A stretch of DNA of 64,000 nucleotides, taken from positions 3,361,501 to 3,425,500 of the forward strand of contig NZ_CP102263.1 of the NCBI RefSeq assembly GCF_025147485.1, written 5' to 3'. Each line of letters opens with the position of its first letter. Positions within the stretch are counted from its first letter, which is position 1. Shown here piece after piece: positions 9,428 through 16,676 of this stretch. A program made the translations under genes and the position numbers. The notes below the pieces were generated by a model. It was not told the DNA's origin, searched no databases, and saw only the letters and a list, made by a program, of their open reading frames with translations. This stretch comes from Bacteroides uniformis. Lineage in GTDB: Bacteria; Bacteroidota; Bacteroidia; Bacteroidales; Bacteroidaceae.

Positions 9428-9990
9428 GTATATACACTGTAGAAAATTTTACTTCAGACATCACTGTTGAAGGATACATCGCCGAATTCCGTGACGAACC
9501 ACATTTTCTTGAACTTTGCAAACAATGTACCAATTACGGTAAAAGTTGGGGGTGTCCTCCATTTGATTTTGATACGGAATCGTTTCTCCGACAATACAAG
9601 TATGCACATCTTATGGCAACGAAGATAATCCCTGAAGACAAAGATATTCCGATTGAATATACACAAAAACTCATTTTACCGGAACGGATACGAATCGAGA
9701 GCGAATTATTGGATATGGAACGGAAATATGGAGGGCGTTCATTTGCCTATATAGGTAAATGTCTTCACTGCTCAGATAACGAGTGTACGCGTAACTGCGG
9801 CACACCATGCCGACACCCGGAAAAAGTGCGTCCGTCACTCGAAGCCTTCGGATTTGACATAGCCAAAACGCTTTCTGAACTTTTTAACATCGAACTTCTT
9901 TGGGGAAAGGATGGCAAATTACCTGAATATCTTGTTCTCGTAAGCGGATTTTTTCATAATGAATACGAACTTTGCAACATAGCATACTAA
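9424..9990 (+). CDS. DUF2284 Cys-rich putative metal-binding protein
   Basis: Protein of about 188 residues matching the DUF2284 pattern: an N-terminal C-x2-C...WGCPPF motif (CKQCTNYGKSWGCPPFDFD) and a central cluster CLHCSDNECTRNCGTPCRHPEK, at least ten cysteines in two clusters. The start overlaps the btuD stop (ATGA at 9424), so it is translationally coupled to the B12 importer and closes the operon. Function unknown; the Cys clusters suggest metal or Fe-S binding. A step in corrinoid handling, such as reduction or decyanation after import, is an inference from position only. No membrane segment is visible. Confidence 0.8.
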   Translation: MSIYTVENFTSDITVEGYIAEFRDEPHFLELCKQCTNYGKSWGCPPFDFDTESFLRQYKYAHLMATKIIPEDKDIPIEYTQKLILPERIRIESELLDMERKYGGRSFAYIGKCLHCSDNECTRNCGTPCRHPEKVRPSLEAFGFDIAKTLSELFNIELLWGKDGKLPEYLVLVSGFFHNEYELCNIAY

Positions 9991-10141
9991 TGATTCGGAC
10001 ATGAAATAAACAGACAAACTAACCACATTCGGTTCAATCTGTTTTGTGATTTCAAATGAATTATAATTAGATATGTAAAAAGCGACGCTGGAGCTTGAAA
10101 TAAGTAACGGTTTATCGGTGTATTCTCCGTTAAACCGTCCT

Positions 10142-10186
10142 GTTTTCGTTAAACGAAAACACAACTTGCTGTCCGCAGGAGCGGAC
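10142..10186. repeat. Two hairpins after the B12 operon
   Basis: GTTTTCGTT/AACGAAAAC (10142-10160, 1-nt centre) is followed by GTCCGC-AGGA-GCGGAC (10171-10186). No long T-run follows either, so they are weak terminators; they could be recombinase or protein binding sites at the left border of the mobile island. The gap 9991-10904 has no convincing gene. Confidence 0.5.
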
Positions 10187-10386
10187 CACATTTATCCAAT
10201 AATTATTGTGTATTAGCCCATTGTATGGCTATTCTCCTGTGATTTACGAGGCATTTCCATCAGGTGTTTGCCGGCTGCTCTCCCCATAAAAGGGTGGATA
10301 TCTCTCCATAATCATATGACTTACGTCCATAATTCGGGAATAAGGAGGCGAATATACGGGAAATCTGCCCTTTACATGCCCTATTG

Positions 10387-10590
10387 TCCATTAATGGATT
10401 GTTACTTCTACACATCTACAAATGGAGAGCGGCAGTGAGCCGTATATGGTTTATGGTTTTTCTGCATTATCTTCATTAATGGATTACTACTTCTACACTT
10501 CTGCAAATGGAGAATGTAGCCGTGTACACCTTATGGTCTTCCTTCATAATTCTCCATTAACGGATTAATACTTTTACACTCCCATAGACC
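10387..10590. repeat. Three degenerate 80-85-bp direct repeats
   Basis: The core CATTAATGGATT (third copy AACGG) followed by TACTTCTACAC recurs at 10387, 10472 and 10552, spaced 85 and 80 bp. Copies one and two also share CTACAAATGGAGA/CTGCAAATGGAGA downstream. They lie about 320 bp upstream of the DUF3408-DUF3408-parA genes. They may be iteron- or parS-like binding sites for the ParA system or an origin-of-transfer region; only the repetition is seen. Confidence 0.6.
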
Positions 10591-10904
10591 GATAATTTAA
10601 GAATCCGTATCCGGACGGATGCGCGCTCTCACGCCTGCCCATAAGGATTAAAAAGGAACGGTGGACAAGGAAACGGAATCCCGCTCGCTTTTCCACACCA
10701 CTACGGGCCTCTGATGTCGCCTCCGCATAGGAAGAACCGTCCGAACGGAACGGCATCTCCGTCCCCCCCGTCATGTGTATCATGACAATAACTGACTTTG
10801 GATGACTATAAGTGACAGGTGGTTTCATCCTGTTCTCTTCTTCCTTTATTTTGTATTCCGAGACAATACCAGTTGTGTAATTTAATAATTTAAGATTTTA
10901 AAAT

Positions 10905-11321
10905 ATGGATTCAGAAAAGGAAAAGAACCGGCTTTCCGATATCGTTCTCGAGAGGGTCGGACTCACGGGGAACCTTCTGTCAGCTCCCGTTTCCCCATCC
11001 CTGGAACCAGTGGTGGAGATACCAAGTCATGGAAGTCAGGTCCGGGCAGGGAAAGTGACAGGTCCGGAGGAATACAAGAGGAGGTTTCTGGTTCCCGCTC
11101 CCAGAGCCGCTGAGTGGAAGACCGCCTACATTGATGGGAGACTGCACCGCCGGATCGCCATGCTGGTCAGGGCCGCCGGCTGCGGCAGCATCTCCGGTTT
11201 TATCATCCGGTTGTTGGAACTCCATATGGAGGAACACAGGGAGGACATCGCCTCCCTGCTCGGTGAGGTCTACCGTCCCTGGGATGAGGACGGACAGCCG
11301 GGAGGAACACCTCGCCGATAA
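10905..11321 (+). CDS. DUF3408 conjugative-element protein
   Basis: 138 residues. The N-terminal part is Pro/Ser rich and poorly ordered; the C-terminal half (residues about 65-125) holds the DUF3408 core, an EYKRRFLVP...KTAYIDGRLHRRIAML segment then GSISGFIIRLLELHMEEH, which resembles a ribbon-helix-helix dimer. Such proteins occur next to ParA in the transfer or mobilisation regions of Bacteroides conjugative transposons. GC-rich codon use differs from the operons that follow. It lies 29 nt before the second DUF3408 gene. A DNA-binding accessory role in transfer is inferred. Confidence 0.75.
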   Translation: MDSEKEKNRLSDIVLERVGLTGNLLSAPVSPSLEPVVEIPSHGSQVRAGKVTGPEEYKRRFLVPAPRAAEWKTAYIDGRLHRRIAMLVRAAGCGSISGFIIRLLELHMEEHREDIASLLGEVYRPWDEDGQPGGTPRR

Positions 11322-11350
11322 AACGTTGTCATTGTCCAAGAAGGCATATC

Positions 11351-11755
11351 ATGACAGGAAAGAACGTAAAAGAGCGGATTGGTCTTGGCGGGATGGACGC
11401 GGACCGCATCCGTGAGATCATGGGGGAAGCGCCTGCCTGTCCCCGGAAGAGACGTGGAACGTCCGGTAACGACATTATACGTCCCGCAAGGAAAAATGGC
11501 CCCATGCAACCGTCCGTCTACGGGGAGGAATACCTGCATGGCATTGCGGGCGTGCAGCGTCGGTCGCTGCATATTCCCGCCGCCCTGCACCGGAAACTGT
11601 CCATCCTGGCGGGAGCCTCGAGAAACGGAAAGGTCACTCTGGAGGGGTTCATCAACCACCTTGTCTCGCGGCATCTGGAAGAATACAGGGAAACGACGGA
11701 CATGATTCTGGAGGAGTCCCTGCCCGGCCCGGTCATAAAGGCTCGTCCCCCATGA
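11351..11755 (+). CDS. Second DUF3408 conjugative-element protein
   Basis: 134 residues, paralogous in design to the previous gene: a disordered basic N-terminus and a C-terminal core YLHGIAGVQRRSLHIPAALH...GKVTLEGFINHLVSRHLEEY, again like a ribbon-helix-helix unit. The two probably bind DNA as homo- or heterodimers and work with the ParA encoded 75 nt downstream. No transfer (tra) genes follow, so this is a remnant of a larger element. Confidence 0.72.
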   Translation: MTGKNVKERIGLGGMDADRIREIMGEAPACPRKRRGTSGNDIIRPARKNGPMQPSVYGEEYLHGIAGVQRRSLHIPAALHRKLSILAGASRNGKVTLEGFINHLVSRHLEEYRETTDMILEESLPGPVIKARPP

Positions 11756-11830
11756 CAGGGGATCTCCCCCGATGGGAGCATTATTTTTGTTTCTGAAACA
11801 ATAGTGTTTAACTTTTAATGAAAAAGAAGT

Positions 11831-12619
11831 ATGATGAAAAAAGAAAAAGAGTTGTTGGTTGCCATCGCCAGCCAGAAGGGTGGCGTGGGAAAATCCGTCT
11901 TTACGGTACTGCTGGCCAGTGTCCTGCATTACCGCAAAGACGTGCGTGTGGCGGTTGTGGACTGTGACTCCCCGCAGCACAGCATCGCCCTGATGCGTGA
12001 GAGGGACATGGAGAATGTCATGAAAAATGATGACCTGAAGGTGAACCTGTACCGGCAGTACGAAAGAATCCGTAAGCCTGCCTATCCGGTCATCAAAAGC
12101 GACCCGGAAAAGGGGGTGGAAGACCTGCGGCGTTATATGGACGAAAAAGGGGAGACTTTCGATATCGTGCTCTTCGACCTTCCCGGAACGCTCCGCAGCG
12201 AGGGGGTGGTTCATACCGTTGCCGCGATGGACTATATCTTTGTCCCGCTCAAGGCGGACAATATCGTCATGCAGAGTTCCCTGCAGTTTACCAAGGTGCT
12301 GGAAGAGGAGCTGATCGCCAAGGGGAACTGCAACTTGAAAGGAATCCGGCTGTTCTGGAACATGGTGGATAGAAGGGGACGGAAGAATTTGTATGATGCC
12401 TGGAACCGGGTCATCCACAGGATGGGGCTGCGGCTGCTGTCCTCACACATTCCGAACACCCTCCGCTACAACAAGGAGGCGGACCCTGTCTGTAAGGGTG
12501 TCTTTCGTTCCACGCTGTTTCCACCCGATCCCCGTCAGGAGAAAGACTCCGGCCTTCCTGAACTGGTGGAGGAGATATGCCATGCCATCGGTCTGGAGGA
12601 ATCCGATACCGAGCGGTAG
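11831..12619 (+). CDS. ParA-family ATPase of conjugative element
   Basis: 262-residue ParA/MinD-type ATPase: deviant Walker A QKGGVGKSVF (residues about 17-26) with the signature lysine, VVDCDSPQHS (switch I), and FDIVLFDLPGTL as Walker B. In Bacteroides conjugative transposons this gene sits with DUF3408 genes and relaxase genes; here it is last and is followed by intron debris rather than tra or mob genes. Start may be 11831 or the second ATG at 11834. Likely role: partition or positioning of the element's DNA. Confidence 0.85.
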   Translation: MMKKEKELLVAIASQKGGVGKSVFTVLLASVLHYRKDVRVAVVDCDSPQHSIALMRERDMENVMKNDDLKVNLYRQYERIRKPAYPVIKSDPEKGVEDLRRYMDEKGETFDIVLFDLPGTLRSEGVVHTVAAMDYIFVPLKADNIVMQSSLQFTKVLEEELIAKGNCNLKGIRLFWNMVDRRGRKNLYDAWNRVIHRMGLRLLSSHIPNTLRYNKEADPVCKGVFRSTLFPPDPRQEKDSGLPELVEEICHAIGLEESDTER

Positions 12620-12745
12620 CGGATGATAGGATACAGACACCTTGAATAAGGGCTTTTAGCCTAAGATAAAGTAAGATAATTGCATGATAATAAGTTTTTT
12701 ACAGATGTGACTTCTCCTATAAAAGCATTACCTTAGTAGTGTAAT

Positions 12746-13450
12746 GTGCGCCAAGAGGTCACACAAGTAATTGTTCAGCATCGTGTCTGAACCTATTGTT
12801 CCATCAATAGTAGCCTGAAGAGGCGTACGTGACTGGCAACGGTCGGGTGCGAAGCCCTCTTGACAACGACGTTCCAACCTAAGCATCATAGGCGAAGAAT
12901 GTCAAAGCTGACTGATATGAGTAACCTAAGTGAATCGCCGTACCATCGTGACTATGAATTAGCTCACGGATATTTATGGGCCATTCCAAAAGGCAAGCAG
13001 TCAGGATAGTACGCTGTTACATCGTGCTACACGGATGTCGCACTGCTGGTGGATAGGCGGAGTCTAAGTCGGTCGTCAGTTATTTGTGCGAAACTTGGTA
13101 AGCCCGTATCTCTCCCGTCAGCCAATAACCGATGGGTGGCCAATTGTAAGAGCGGCCGAATGAGGTGCGGGTAAAGGATTGTGGAGAAAGCGAATGCCAT
13201 GGTGTAATGCCCTGGATAAAGGTTTCAACGTCACCCTACGCGAAAGCGGGCAGACTTCCACAGGGTAATTCTTTGTGAAACGAATTGTAGAACTTCAAGT
13301 ATAAAGAAACAGCAAAGGAACAAGGCGCAAGCCGAGTGTGCATCTTCAGCCGGACGCAAAACCGTGTGGAAAGGAATAGACTTCGCACGATGCGAACGTA
13401 AGGTATCAATCGTTCACTGACTGCTATGTTCGGTATTAATGCAGACTGAA
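12746..13450 (+). mobile_element. Group II intron, 5' fragment without ORF or domain V
   Basis: A structured, gene-free stretch opens with GTGCGCCAAGAGG at 12746, matching the 5' consensus of bacterial group II introns. It contains stem-rich segments such as CTTGGTAAGCCCGTAT (about 13094) and CTACGCGAAAGCGGGCAG (about 13235), typical of intron domains I-III. About 600-700 nt is the usual size of the RNA before the maturase ORF, but no reverse transcriptase frame and no domain V hairpin follow. The right edge is uncertain. It lies downstream of parA in the conjugative-element remnant. Confidence 0.7.
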
Positions 13451-13458
13451 TCCTTAAT

Positions 13459-13528
13459 CATTTATCCAAACTCTTGAAATATCAAAGCCTGATTTAAGTG
13501 CAGATAACTGATAGAGTTTGGATAAATG
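13459..13528. repeat. 16-bp perfect inverted repeat
   Basis: CATTTATCCAAACTCT at 13459-13474 is matched exactly in reverse complement at 13513-13528, 38 bp apart. The spacing is too short for a promoter-carrying invertible segment. It lies just past the intron fragment and upstream of the chimeric gene; it may be a long hairpin or the remnant ends of an element. Confidence 0.6.
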
Positions 13529-13735
13529 GAAAGTTTGAATAAAATACATTATTATCAATTTCTACAGATATTTTTCCTTGCGCTCACACCCCACTGCATA
13601 TTTGAGAAAACAGAATGATTTAACATACTATTTTTCATATCCAATCTTTTTTAATACTCCCCATGATAATACTCACTATAAAAAGTCCAATCGAATAATT
13701 TTACGCGGTGATAAATGAAATTAATAGAAAGCGAT

Positions 13736-13743
13736 TACCTTTG
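13736..13743 (+). promoter_or_regulatory. -7 box for the SusC::TOPRIM gene
   Basis: TACCTTTG fits the Bacteroides -7 consensus TAnnTTTG. No clear TTTG lies at -33. It is 133 nt upstream of the chosen start of the chimeric gene. Confidence 0.55.
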
Positions 13744-13876
13744 AAGAAAAAGTCTGTAATTTGGTCAAGAGAAAAGTACAATAGGTCAAAACATGGATAT
13801 TATAATTCGCTTTATTTGCACTACCATTTTAAATCTAATTGTATTAATCCTTATTATAAACTTTAATATCTGCACT

Positions 13877-15757
13877 ATGAAGAGAAAAGTACTATTAAGC
13901 ACATTGTTTCTAATACTACATTTCACTGTAGCATTAGCACAGCAAGTAACTATTTCAGGGCAAGTGTTGGATGAGAAGAGTGAACCTCTTATCGGTGCCA
14001 CGATAAATATCGAAGGTACCACCAATGCAGTAATCACCGATTTAGAAGGAAAGTTCACGATAAAAGTACTTCCTTCTGAAAAACTGGTCATCAGTTATCT
14101 GGGATATAAGCCCAAAACTATCACTATCGGAAAGAACCGAAGATTTGATATCATTCTAGACCCTTCAGTCACAGAGATGGATGAGGTGGTTGTTGTAGGC
14201 TATGGTAGCCAGCGAAAAAGTGATATTGCAACCGCCGTTGCTTCTGTGAATATAAAAGATATTGTAAACAGTAGTTCTACGCAGACGTTGCAAGCACTAC
14301 AAGGCAAAATCAGCGGAGTACAGATTATCCCCACAGACGGTTCATTGTCAAGCGGAATGACTTTCAGAATCAGAGGTGTCAACTCCGTCACAGGAGGAAC
14401 CCAGCCTCTCTTCGTCATTGATGGTGTACCAATGCCTACTCAACAGATCACCAATGAAGATACCGAAACGGTAAACAATCCTCTGCTGGGACTGAATCCA
14501 AATGATATTGAATCCAATTTGAATTATTGGAATCCTCGTCCTATCAAAAAGGATAATCCATATTTGACCGTCCAAAGGAAGCTCTCTCCACAGACTGTGG
14601 AGGATTTCGCCAATAGACTGTTCATCTACCAGGTAGGAAAAAACAATCATATCGGCTTTCCATTCCGCAAACCCTCCCAGATGGAAATCCTTAACTTTGA
14701 AATGAGGAACTATTTTGCAGAGACCAATACCAATTATAAAGCCTTTGCCACGGGTGGTGACAAGGCACAAAGCTGTTGGATGGCCAATTTTGTTCCTTTT
14801 GACAAGGTTACAGACATATATCTCTTTGAATCCGCTATTGACGCAATGAGTTTCTACGAAATAAACCATTATACTAAAGAAACCACATGCGCATTCATAA
14901 GCACGGGGGGATATGTCACCAAATCCCAAATAGAGAATATAAGCCGTATATTCCCATCTGATAAGGTAAAGTGGAATTGTTGCTATGACAATGATGCCAG
15001 CGGTAATGGTTTTGACATCACCACAGCATATTATCTCAAAGGTGAGGAATGTAAAGCTTTTGCAAGGACCAACACTGGAGACACATATAAGACCATCTAT
15101 TTAAGTTTCCCGGATGGAAACACACAGACCTTCAAAGAAGATGCATTTTCCTCCGGCGAGTATCTTAAACAACATGGTATAGACAATGTAAATATCATCA
15201 AACCTTCACGGTACAAAGATTGGAATGAGCTTCTTGTCTATTACAAAAGATTTGATTTGAACCTGGGTCCAGGAATGAAATTCATCCCGGCTATCGAAAA
15301 GACCATATCCCAACTGAATCTAAGAGGATATGAACAATTGGCCAATAGTATCAGTTCTTCCACAAAAGAACTGGCGGATTCTCTGCTTGAGCAAGCCAAT
15401 TACTGCATTTCCGCACCTCTTGCCGAGAGCGGCGCTTATACTCTTATGGTAGACTGTAATATCTTCATGGGGCTGGACACGATGGTACCGGTACCAAGCA
15501 ACTTATATGTTATAGAAAAGTGCACGCAAAAAAAGATATCGGCACATGCCATAAATGAATTTCTTAAAAAAGAATATATAAACATTTTTAGAGACATGAG
15601 TTCATCTGATTTCAAAAATTTTCTAGAGAAAGACATCCTAACTTATACAAAGGGTGCTGTAGAAAAGAATTTTGAGAAAGTGATATTGACTTTCGGATGG
15701 AGCCTTAAACCTTCAATTCTAAAAAAAAAGAGTTTTGACTTAGAACATGGTATATAG
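13877..15757 (+). CDS. Chimeric gene: SusC-like N-terminus fused to TOPRIM/primase-like C-terminus
   Basis: Two unrelated parts share one frame. Residues 1-213 are a SusC-type receptor start: signal peptide (KRKVLLSTLFLILHF...), carboxypeptidase-regulatory-like domain (SGQVLDEKSEPLIGATINIE), TonB-box region (MDEVVVVGYGSQRKSD) and plug (LFVIDGVPMP, GLNPNDIES). At about base 14515 homology switches: the rest (about 413 residues) is a cytoplasmic TOPRIM protein of mobile elements, with the acidic motif LFESAIDAMSF (about 14824) and the DxD motif CYDNDASGNGFD (about 14980). The SusC barrel and the primase N-terminus are both missing. Start chosen at 13877 because the signal peptide begins there; the ATG at 13793 adds a hydrophobic extension. 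A secreted TOPRIM domain is unlikely to work, so this is probably a recombination scar, or an assembly error. Confidence 0.8.
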   Translation: MKRKVLLSTLFLILHFTVALAQQVTISGQVLDEKSEPLIGATINIEGTTNAVITDLEGKFTIKVLPSEKLVISYLGYKPKTITIGKNRRFDIILDPSVTEMDEVVVVGYGSQRKSDIATAVASVNIKDIVNSSSTQTLQALQGKISGVQIIPTDGSLSSGMTFRIRGVNSVTGGTQPLFVIDGVPMPTQQITNEDTETVNNPLLGLNPNDIESNLNYWNPRPIKKDNPYLTVQRKLSPQTVEDFANRLFIYQVGKNNHIGFPFRKPSQMEILNFEMRNYFAETNTNYKAFATGGDKAQSCWMANFVPFDKVTDIYLFESAIDAMSFYEINHYTKETTCAFISTGGYVTKSQIENISRIFPSDKVKWNCCYDNDASGNGFDITTAYYLKGEECKAFARTNTGDTYKTIYLSFPDGNTQTFKEDAFSSGEYLKQHGIDNVNIIKPSRYKDWNELLVYYKRFDLNLGPGMKFIPAIEKTISQLNLRGYEQLANSISSSTKELADSLLEQANYCISAPLAESGAYTLMVDCNIFMGLDTMVPVPSNLYVIEKCTQKKISAHAINEFLKKEYINIFRDMSSSDFKNFLEKDILTYTKGAVEKNFEKVILTFGWSLKPSILKKKSFDLEHGI

Positions 15758-15944
15758 CATAACAATACAGCATGATACCATAATAGTAGCTGTTTCAAGC
15801 AGACATGTTGTCACAATTCCTGCCAGGTTTAATGGAATGATTCTCGGGCTTTGGAACTTGATACAGATTTTCGTTGCCTACTGTAATGAGAATCCGAATT
15901 GGGTGAGTAATGTCCGGTCACTGTGGGGTGACCGATTCAAATAG
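15747..15944 (+). CDS. Small hypothetical ORF
   Basis: A 65-codon frame overlapping the end of the chimeric gene by 11 nt, with a hydrophobic middle (GMILGLWNLIQIFVAYC). I recognise no family. It could be a short coupled gene of the old element or chance. The following gap to 16676 has no other gene. Confidence 0.25.
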   Translation: MVYSITIQHDTIIVAVSSRHVVTIPARFNGMILGLWNLIQIFVAYCNENPNWVSNVRSLWGDRFK

Positions 15945-16104
15945 GGACAGGTATGGAACGGATGCCTATTCATGCCCCTATTATAGCTGACACATGGACT
16001 TTTATACATTCTTGCACTTTTTAAGTGGGTAAAAAAGTACTATTTGTATTTTATACAAAAAATTGTTTGCTTAATGAAATGGAACATACATTGCCAATGA
16101 TATT

Positions 16105-16126
16105 TAATACCTATATATAGGTATTA
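16105..16126. promoter_or_regulatory. 22-bp perfect palindrome, possible operator
   Basis: TAATACCTATA followed by its exact reverse complement. It lies 52 nt upstream of a perfect -7 box and about 550 nt before the TonB receptor start, in a position suited to a repressor or activator dimer. No regulator gene is adjacent. Confidence 0.5.
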
Positions 16127-16177
16127 GATGCGTTTTTATACCCAAAAAATGGTATTTTTATAATCTTTTGTAATATC

Positions 16178-16185
16178 TAATTTTG
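16178..16185 (+). promoter_or_regulatory. -7 box for the TonB/peptidase operon
   Basis: TAATTTTG is a perfect TAnnTTTG match; the -33 region is T-rich without an exact TTTG. If used, the transcript has an untranslated leader of about 485 nt before the ATG at 16677, long enough for RNA regulation. No known riboswitch was recognised in it. Confidence 0.5.
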
Positions 16186-16676
16186 CGTCCTAAAATAGAT
16201 CTTTTATCGAAGAGAGATACAGTTTCCTTATATTTGAACTGGGGCTTCTGTAAAGTGCGATAAATATGAGGCTGGAACGGAGCTATCAGAAGAATTTTGG
16301 AGAAAATCCGTTTTTTAACTTAGTTAGATCTATCAATGAAAATATAAGTATTTATCTGCGTTGTATTAAGATATAGCATATCAGAACTACAACCATCCCG
16401 TTTTTTATTTAGATTTGCAGTTTGCTTTTAATCACTCAAGATCCGTATTACTATGTATGGAACTTAAATAAAGTACTAATATATATTGGATTTTCCTAAA
16501 TATAATGCAGTTGCTATATTGTTAGACAACAGACGGTTGAGGTCTGTGAGATTATGCAACGGCACCAACAAAAACAACATGTATTTTTAATAATTTTAGT
16601 TTTGTTACACACAATGGTTTGTTTTAATTTAAAATTTACATATAATTTTGCATTGTTAATAAATATGATGTTACTT

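Noticed and set aside
10387..10590. CRISPR array
   Set aside because: Only three degenerate repeats 80-85 bp apart, no uniform spacers and no cas genes in the window.
10574..10828. 84-codon minus-strand ORF
   Set aside because: No recognisable family, and it overlaps the repeat and promoter region upstream of the DUF3408 genes.
11270..12418. A 382-codon minus-strand frame across the DUF3408 and parA genes
   Set aside because: It is antisense to genes with clear motifs and its composition is that of a shadow.
13459..13528. Second invertible promoter
   Set aside because: The 16-bp inverted repeats are only 38 bp apart and hold no promoter; a hairpin is more likely.
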